Below are positions 56,625 through 64,000 of a stretch of 64,000 bases of DNA, piece by piece. Each line of letters opens with the position of its first letter. Within the stretch, counting starts at the first letter, position 1. The notes below the pieces were generated by a model. That model searched no databases, had not been told where the DNA came from, and worked only from the letters and a program-made list of their open reading frames with translations. Made by a program: the position numbers and the translations under genes. Source of the DNA: Eurosta solidaginis (lineage: Eukaryota > Arthropoda > Insecta > Diptera > Tephritidae); the NCBI RefSeq assembly GCF_040869045.1, contig NC_090319.1:238507832-238571831 (forward strand), written 5' to 3'.

Positions 56625-59315
56625 TTAGTTTATTTTATCAATTCTATTTTCGTGTACGGTTTGTTTTTTTTTTTTTGGTTACTTCATCAAAAATGTTATG
56701 TTAGGTTCATTAATTTTAGTTACAACCAAAGGACCTTGATATATGTTTTCGTGTTTGTGGCGTGGTTCGTTTTGTAAAAGAACATTATCTCCTATTTTAA
56801 TAATTAACGGACGAGCAGTTTTATCATAAAAAGTTTTGGCTTGTATTTTGTTTTTAATTATTAAATTTTTCGCCATGTCGTGTGCTTTTTGCATTCTAAA
56901 TATAACCTCTTTATCATAATTTTCGACATTATAAAGTGGGTCAATTTTTTCCTTTCGCATTTCATGAAGCAAAGTCGCCTTTTTACCAAATACTAGCTCG
57001 AAGGGAGAAAATTTGTTGTCGAAAACTGTGCTAGTTGTTGCGTTGTGTAGGAAAGTAAAGTATTTTAAACAAACATCCCAATTAGAAAAAGTATTGTTTA
57101 AATATAAACGTAAGTTTTCTTAAAAAACTGTATGATTACGTTCAATTGTACCAACAGTTTCATGATGGTATGCAGTCGAAAAATCATCTTTTATGTTTAA
57201 AAGTGATGTCAATTCATTTAACAATTCGATGAGCAATAATTTTTTTTAAGTAAAATAGAAATCAAGACACACAGTAACTAAGTTTACCATCTGTGTGTAT
57301 TTCTTTATAAATAAGCAATACTTACCATCATATACATATATACATGTATATACTTATGCAAAATCGTTTACTTCAAGGGAAATACTTGCATTATTTCAAT
57401 TAAATTGAAAAGCAAATTCCAGGGGGATAATTTCTAATGATTAAATTTTTTTCATTCCGCAATGTCCACCTGAAATGGAACCGTTATGGTAAATTTCCAT
57501 TAGCTTTAGTTTTGCGTCTTCGTCTGTTACTGTCTCCACTGGATCTGTTAGGATAATTTCTAATGATTTTAAAATGTTATTTCGAATATCTTTAAATCTT
57601 GTAATAGTAAAATGTCTGAATAGAATATCGTTTTTGGGCCACTCAATTTGATTAATTTTGCGTTTGCTGGCTTCTAATTCAAGCCTCGAAAATAATTTCT
57701 CTAAAGTCATTATTTCGTTAGCAATCTCAAAACTAAGTAATTCCAGTTTTTTATGTTTTAACCTTGTTTGTTGATTTGTCTTAAACTTGTTGATTTCTTA
57801 TTTTTATCGTAAGTAATTTCAGATTTTATCCGTGGAACTTTTTTCGAAAAATTAAATGAAAATTTGTTGTTTTTTTCAGTTTTCCTATGAAGATTGTCAT
57901 CGTTTTGTCGTTTTGTCTTTAATCTTGTCTCTACTGCTAGAATTTGTTTGTTCGATTCCTTAATCTCATCGATTGTAATGCGCGATAGGGCATCAGCGCC
58001 AACGTCTGATTTACCCTTAATATATACGATAATGAAATTATATTCAGCTAGCTCTAGCCTTATCCTCGAAAGTTTTGAAGATGGGTCTTTCATATTGAAA
58101 AGGTATACTAGAAGTCTATGATCTGACTTTACAATGAAATGTGTGCCATAAGCATATGGTCAAAATTCCTTTATTGCGAAGTAAACAGCTAAGAGTTCCA
58201 ATTCTATTATTGGTTTTTTCTGCTCTGCTTTATTAAATGATTTAGAAGCGAAACAAATTGGTAAATTATTGCCTTGGTGTTCTTGACCCAAAAAAGCACC
58301 ACAACGAGTTGTGGAAGCATCGACCGTAATAATGATTTATTTATTTAAATCTGGGTATTGTATACATTTTGGTGAAAGAAACGCTGCTTTCAGCGACCGA
58401 AATGATCCTTCGAACTCTCTACTGCAAACAAATTCAACCCTTTTTCTACTCAAACTATTTAAAGGCGCTGTCAGAGACGTAAAATTTGGTATAAATCTAC
58501 TGTAATAGTTAGCGAACGCTGCGAAACGTTGTACCGCGTCTTCATCCGCTGGTTTGGTATACTTTTTTATAGAATTTATTTTGGAGTCATCTGGCAACAA
58601 ACCTTTTGAGGAGCATTTGTAACCTAAAAATGTTACTTCTGGTCGTAAAAAGTTGCATTTATTTGGATTTAGTTTCAGATTGAAGGACCTACATGTATTG
58701 AAAACTTTAGTTAGATTTTTGATATGGTGTGCTTCACTACAACCAATGACGATTATATCGTCGATGTATAAGAATGCTACATTGGGTGGTATACCCGAAA
58801 AAGCAATTACCATCATTCGTGTGAACGAATTAGGTGCTATATTCAAACCGAATGGAAGAACTTTCCATCTAAATGCACCTCGGTCAGTGCTGAATGAATT
58901 TATGTCGAGCGAGTCAGGATTCAATGGAATTTGATGAAATCCCGAAAAAAGATCTAATGTGGAAAAATACTTTGCCTGCCAAGATTGTCTAAAATATTGT
59001 CAACTATCGCAAGAAGAAATTTATCAGCAATGAGTTTTTTGTTAACTCCGCGAAAATTTACGCACATAAGCTTTTTGGGCATTAGCATCTCTCTTTGGGA
59101 CTAAAATCAAAGGACTATTGTAATTAGAGTAGCTAGGTTCAATCAAATCGTTGTCTAAAAGTTTATTTACTAGGCGATTTATTTCTTCGCGTTGAGAATA
59201 TGGTAATCGATAGTTTTTAACATATACCGGGTTATTGTCTGCAAGTCTTAACTTTTGCTCATAGAAGTTGTTTAAAGTCATTTTGTCCAAGAGCGAAAAT
59301 GTCGGCATAATCTAT
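56625..59315 (-). pseudogene. 412/mdg1-like LTR element A, pol relic, copy 2
   Basis: Duplicate of 48,734-51,424 with the same stops, frameshifts and integrase filler (57,241-57,441). This shows the damage preceded the duplication. Differences: CTGCAAACAA for CTTGAAACAA near 58,424, and an Asp-to-Asn codon change near 59,222. Confidence 0.85.
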
Positions 59316-59425
59316 GCAAAGGTCTATTAATTTATTCTGAGCTTGTTTAGGAATTTGTCTTTTTAGAATTGAAGTTAAGTTGATAGAATAAACATTGTAG
59401 TTTGAAAGTTATTGTTACGTCGCTG

Positions 59426-60117
59426 GTATTGTGTATAAATCCACGCCGTTGAGTTGTTAGCGCGGCGCCATAACCTGTGCTGACGAAACAAACCCCGCTC
59501 GTCAGCTGTCAGTGCATTTTCACCTGTTGTTCTCCGCTAACATCAACATCTTTCTTTTTCAACGAGCCTTACAGCATACATCTAATATTTATCAATAAAT
59601 ATCTTTTTTATCAATTAGCTTATATTTGCATAGTTAAACACAAGTGTAAGTTGAATTGATTATATTGCTGAATCTGTGAATTTCAATAGTAAAATAAATA
59701 GCAGATTTTAGCGCTACACACATCCATAAACGTGCTGCTGAAAATATTGTTTAATTACCATTGGCTTCATAGTTAATAAATTACAAATTTAAGGCTTGTA
59801 GCCAAAACTATTTTAAATAAAAACTTTCAGAACTCAACTCTTTGAAATCCTCAATTCAACTCTCGATTTAATTTTATTTTTTCACCCGGCCTACTACTCA
59901 AAACAATTATCTGACAATCTTTTCAATTGCATACAGTACTTAACTTAATTTCATAAATATGTAAACAAGTGATTGAAACGTAAGGCAGATTTGCATTATA
60001 TCACCCTGCTTTGAAAAAGAAGGATGCGACAAAGTGATCAATTTTGTCACGTCCTTCTTGCTTATTCAACTGCAAGATTAATTGTTTTGCATGAACGAAT
60101 ATGCATTATTAAGGTAC
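59426..60117 (-). repeat. LTR-like block, copy 2 (between elements A and B)
   Basis: Second copy of 51,535-52,226. Here the upstream partner, element B, is preserved to the window edge, so the order on the minus strand is B pol, polypurine tract (60,117-60,130), LTR-like block, possible primer site, A pol. Two elements sharing one LTR is the simplest reading. Confidence 0.45.
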
Positions 60118-60447
60118 CCCTTCCCTTCCTAAAATTCGATCATTCAGAATTTGTCTTAAAACAAAAAACCGTACTTACTTATTTATTAATTATTATTATT
60201 ACTACTATGTTAATACTATATTAGGTTAATACTACACTAAATAATTTACAAATAATTACTAACTTATATTCTAAACATTATGTTAATAATTCAAATATTA
60301 AATTCAATTTGTATTAGTAAACAATTTTTTATTTTTTTTTTATTTTTTTTTAGTTTTTATAATTTTTATTAATCAAACAACTAAATCTAACTAAAATTAA
60401 TCTAAAATTTGATTTTAGTCTATGCTAAAACTAAAATTTTAGAATAT

Positions 60448-61524
60448 TTATTTTATCTTATGTATTCTATTTTTATGTACTAATTTTTTCTTTTTAGTTT
60501 TGTCATCAAAAATTGTCACATTTACACCATCGATTTGTGTTATGATATAACGTCCCTGATATATGTCTGTGTGTTTGTCTCGAGGTTCATTCTGTATTAG
60601 AACTTTATAATTTATATTAATAGTTAGGGGTTTTGCTATTTTATCGTAAGCATTTTTATTTCTAATTTTATGTTTATTGATTAATTCATTTGCGAGTACA
60701 TGTGACTTTTGCATACGATATTTTACCTCTTTTGCATAATTTTCAACATTATAAATTGGATCTATATTTTCCTTTTTTAATTCATTTGGCAAAGTTACTT
60801 TTCTACCAAGTACTAATTCAAAAGGTGTAAACTGTTTATCAACAACAGTACTTGTTGTTGTATTATGCAAAAATGTAAAATATTTTAAATAAACTTCCCA
60901 TTCGGGAAAAGAATCGTCAAGGTAAGCTCTTAAATATTCGTTAAACAGACGATGATTCCTTTCAATAGTACCAACAGTTTCATGATGAAAAGGTGTTGAA
61001 AAATTATGCTCAATTTTCAAAAGTTTAGTCAATTCCGCAAAAATTTCATTTTTAAATTCTGTGCCTAAATCTGATTTAATAGATTTCATTATTCCATAAA
61101 TTACAATAAAACTTTCAAAAATTGCAGATGCAACTGTTTTTACACTCTTACCTGGAATAGCTATTGTAACTCAATATTTGCTTAAATAGCACATAATGGT
61201 AACTGCGAACTTATTCCCATTATTCGACTCAGGCAAAAGTCCTATCGTGTCTATAAATACTATATCAAAAGGCATGCAAGGTGTTGGTGTAAGCACCATA
61301 TTTTCTTTTGTTTTGGGCTTAACTTTGTTTAAAAGGCATTTTTTACAATTTTTCACAAATTTAGCAATAACGCGCGTCATATTTTTCCAATAATATTTTG
61401 TACGTATTTTCGCGTATAACTTCTTATTTCCGCAATGACCAGCTGATATTGGATCATTATGATAAACTGACATAAGTTTTAATTTCGTGTCCTCATCAGT
61501 TACCGTCTCTACTGGCTCTGTCAA
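60448..61524 (-). pseudogene. Element B integrase
   Basis: From the right: the zinc finger (H-x-x-x-H spacing in VYHNDPISAGHCG, then C-K-K-C), the core DDE Asp in VFIDTIGLLP, an in-frame TGA near 61,168, the second Asp in SDLGTEF, the Glu in GTIERNHRLFNEYLR, then the PFELVLGRK and YNVENY segments and a C-terminal domain ending NRIHKIK. All three catalytic acidic positions are present, but the TGA interrupts the core. Integrase would join the element cDNA to host DNA in the nucleus. Similar to, but clearly distinct from, element A. Confidence 0.88.
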
Positions 61525-61541
61525 TATAATTATTAAATGTT

Positions 61542-62051
61542 TTAAAATTTTATTCCCGGTTTCTTTAAAATTTGCAATAGTAAATTATCATCTTTCTGCC
61601 ATTCAATATTCTTAATATTGTGATTGGCGGCATTACGTTCCAGCCTCAAAAGTAGCTCATCTAAATTCGCTACTTTGTTAACAATCTCAAAATTAATTAG
61701 CTCGAGCTTTTCATGTTTTAAGTGCGCACATATTTCTATATTACTAATATCACCATTCTTATCATAATTTATATTCGACTTTATTCTCGGGATTTTATTT
61801 GAAAAATTATTAGCAAATTTGTCGTAAACTTGTAATGTTTCTGTCTGTATTTGTCGGTTATCGTTTTGTATCTGTATTTCCTCTTTTTGCTTTGTCATTG
61901 ACCTTGTTTGTACTGCCAATATCTGTTTAGTCGAATTTTTTAACTCATATATAGTTATACGAGAAAGAGCATCTGCACCTACATTTGCTTTACCTTTTAT
62001 ATACTCTATAGTAAAATTATACTCAGATAACTCTAAACGTATTCTAGACAA
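61542..62051 (-). pseudogene. Element B RNase H end and integrase linker
   Basis: Reads [20 protein letters not shown] and [10 protein letters not shown], the end of a Ty3/gypsy RNase H, followed by a charged linker with [11 protein letters not shown]. About 50 residues of RNase H between ELELLAK and this point are missing, and the two sides are out of frame, so the RNase H is deleted in its catalytic middle. Confidence 0.82.
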
Positions 62052-63420
62052 TTTTGTCGTAGGATCTTTGCCAAAAGTTCTAATTCGATAATTGCTTTAT
62101 TTTGTTCAGACTTGCTAAATGCTTTTGAAGCGAAACAAATTGTTAAATCGTTACCATTATGATCTTGACTCAATATCGCACCACACCCAATTCTCGAAGC
62201 ATCAACTGTTATTAGAAATTCTTTAGTGAAATTTGGATATTGAAAAAGTTTTGGAGACATTAAACTTTGTCTTAGTTTCTCAAATGCCAGCTCGCACGAG
62301 GTATCCCAATTAAATTCAACATTTTTCCGACTCAAACGATTCAAAGGTGCCGCTAAACAAGCAAAATTAGGTACAAATCTCCTATAATAGTTGGCAAATG
62401 AAACGAACCTTCTAACTGCGTCTTTGGTACGCGGCCTAGGATATTTTTTAATTGCCTCTATTTTTGAATCGTCAGGTAACAAACCCTTTGCTGAACATTT
62501 ATGCCCCAAAAATACTACCTCAGATCTAAGAAAATTACATTTAGTAGGGTTAAGCCGCATATTAAACTTTCTACATGTTTCAAAAACTTTCTCTAAATTT
62601 TTTAAATGATGGGACACTACATCCAATGACTATAATATCGTCTATATACATAAAGGCTTGATTAGGTGCAATACCGGAAAATGCTATTGACATCATTCTT
62701 GAAAACGAGTTAGGAGCAACATTTAGTCCAAATGGTAAAACTGTCCAACGAAAAGCTCCATGATCTGTACTAAATGATGTTATATCCCTCGAATCTTTAT
62801 GTAATGGAATTTGATGGAAACCCGAAAAAAGATCCAAAGTTGAAAAATATTTAGCTCGACCAAGGTTATCCAAAATATCATCAACACGTGCCAAAGGAAA
62901 TTTATCTGCAATAAGTTTTTAATAAGTTTTATTAGACTTTATTATTTAGACTTTAGAGCGTCTACACACATTCGATATGATTTTTGTCCAGTTGGGTCGT
63001 TTTTCGGTACTAATATCAATGGGCTGTTATAATTTGAACAATTTTCTTCAATTAAATCATTTTTTAACAAATTATCAACATGTTTATTTATTTCAGCACG
63101 CTGTGAATATGGCAACCTATAATTTTTTATGTAACCTGGTGTCTTGTCCGTTAGTCTTAATTTTTGTTCGTAAAAATTATTAATCGTCATCAAGTCTGTT
63201 TTTAGAGCAAAAATATTTGAATATTTCAAACATAAGTTAAGTAATTTATCTTTTGCATACGAAGGTATTTTTTTTACTAAAACTGACTTAAGCTCTTCTA
63301 TGTGTTTTGAATCAACAGATGTCTCATTTATGCGATAGATATCAAAATTTTCTATGTCCTTAGTTTGAATATTGAAGTTTTTAACATACTTCACTTCATC
63401 AGTAGTATTAATAATTTTTA
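62052..63420 (-). pseudogene. Element B reverse transcriptase
   Basis: RT starts at about 63,420 (VKYVKNFNIQ) and shows YEQKLRLTDK, KNYRLPYSQRAEINK, SPLILVPK, then a frame break at 62,942-62,895 with a slipped AATAAAGTCTAATAAA-like repeat. LDLFSGFHQIPLHK and the catalytic MYIDDIIVIG (near 62,640) follow, then a further shift at ~62,620 and the thumb/RNase H start (FLGHKCSAKGLLPDD, VDASRIGCGAILSQ). The signature YIDD replaces the commoner Y-V/L-DD. Several frameshifts make it non-coding as it stands. Confidence 0.88.
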
Positions 63421-63427
63421 AAATAAA

Positions 63428-64000
63428 TTTTTCGTATCAATGACACATGTTGCGGTAAAAACACCACTACAAAGTTCATGAGAATCGACAAAAACTGGAT
63501 TTTCCGATTTATTCAAACTAAAAACACGAACAACTTCACATCTTGGTGGAATTACAAGAGTATCTGTTGAAATGCTATGCAAAATTGAAATATTAACTCT
63601 TTCTCTCCCTAGTCCTATCGTTACTGTATCATTCGCATAATTGATTATGCATTTGTTTGCTTTTAAAAAGTCTTTTCCTATTATACCATCAGAAGGAATA
63701 TTAAAGTTGTCATCAACAACATGAATAGTCAGAGGAAAAAATATATTTGAAACTACTATGTTCGTACTAACTGTGCCTAAAGTTGTTACTGTGTCTGTTG
63801 TTACACCTGTTATATTTATTATATTACTGTTATCTACTACTACGTCACTTGCTAAACTAGAAATTTTTATAAGTGAAGTATCTGCCTGAGAATCTACAAG
63901 AAAAGAACATATTTTATAAGAATCGCTACAGTTGACTTCGAGGAAGTCAGAATAATTTATATTTAGACAATATACTGATTTAAAAGTATTAAATCCAATA
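63428..64000 (-). pseudogene. Element B protease, partial (runs off window)
   Basis: Open minus-strand frame from the right edge to a TAA near 63,428. It carries FLVDSQADTSLIKI where retroviral-type aspartic proteases have D-T/S-G-A, then IPSDGIIGKDFLKA, which matches the conserved I-I/L-G-x-D-F/W-L strand. The Gly of the active-site triad is replaced by Gln. The RT frame follows in a different phase (one-base shift near 63,425). The 5' part of the element, with gag and the 5' LTR, lies beyond 64,000. Confidence 0.75.

Larger units (their letters stand above)
52737..60627. repeat. 7,891-bp tandem duplication, copy 2
   Basis: Direct second copy, abutting copy 1 at TTAGGGG|TCCGAGCC. The end leaves the duplicated sequence at GTTAGGGG|TTTTGC within the element B integrase. 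The two outer breakpoints share GGT, a 3-bp microhomology. The shared unit ends in both source sequences, as expected for replication-based duplication or end joining, or for an assembly that laid two haplotypes in series. Confidence 0.95.

Overview
The window is repeat-dense dipteran nuclear DNA, most likely from a tephritid fruit fly. The lineage call is my inference from the style of the repeats: a tRNA-derived SINE, an RTE LINE, a LOA LINE, 412/mdg1-type LTR elements and a dispersed repeat containing the CCGTCCGT run typical of tephritid intergenic DNA. I see no host protein-coding gene, rRNA, tRNA gene or CRISPR array. Almost everything is transposon, transposon fossil or satellite. The only gene that looks complete is a four-exon hAT transposase.

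Bases 1-36,000: after a SINE and an RNase H relic, one CR1/jockey-type LINE on the + strand starts near 2,500 and is cut into five pieces by successive insertions. These are a 460-bp hAT-like MITE (3,813-4,272, TSD GATACAAT), an RTE LINE (4,567-7,988, TSD TCAAC), a 6.75-kb autonomous-looking hAT transposon (8,752-15,504, TSD CTTTAAAG) and a ~20-kb array of satellite-carrying elements (~15,617-35,740). The LINE protein resumes after each insertion, and the exact frame is regained across the first two. The hAT element has ~600-bp terminal inverted repeats with internal palindromes. Its transposase introns hold a Tc1 fossil and a foldback element.

The 20-kb array holds at least five head-to-tail copies of one element. 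Each copy has a conserved head (CTAGCCTTTACCCGCGG), a GATCCCGAAA-based satellite of variable length and a conserved tail (GGTCCAGCCGTTC, ACATCCAA repeats, TTTATAATATATTAG). In two copies the satellite is homogenised into an 89-bp monomer. A 100-N gap (24,161-24,260) lies inside, flanked by near-identical duplicated blocks.

Bases 36,000-42,800: a 156-bp tandem satellite (36,360-38,530) whose monomers each carry a GCGCCACCTAGCGG-like box resembling a CTCF site. Then come a second, inverted copy of the hAT-like MITE, a small TTA-flanked MITE, and a 1.47-kb GTTAAA hexamer array.

Bases 42,800-64,000: a decayed LOA LINE (minus strand), then a 7,891-bp segment present twice in direct tandem (44,846-52,736 and 52,737-60,627) with about seven substitutions. 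The segment holds the LOA ORF1 5' part, a dispersed repeat with a 130-bp minisatellite, a defective 412/mdg1-like element (A) and an LTR-like block. A second related element (B) follows and runs off the right edge with protease, RT, RNase H and integrase relics. Both LTR elements are defective.
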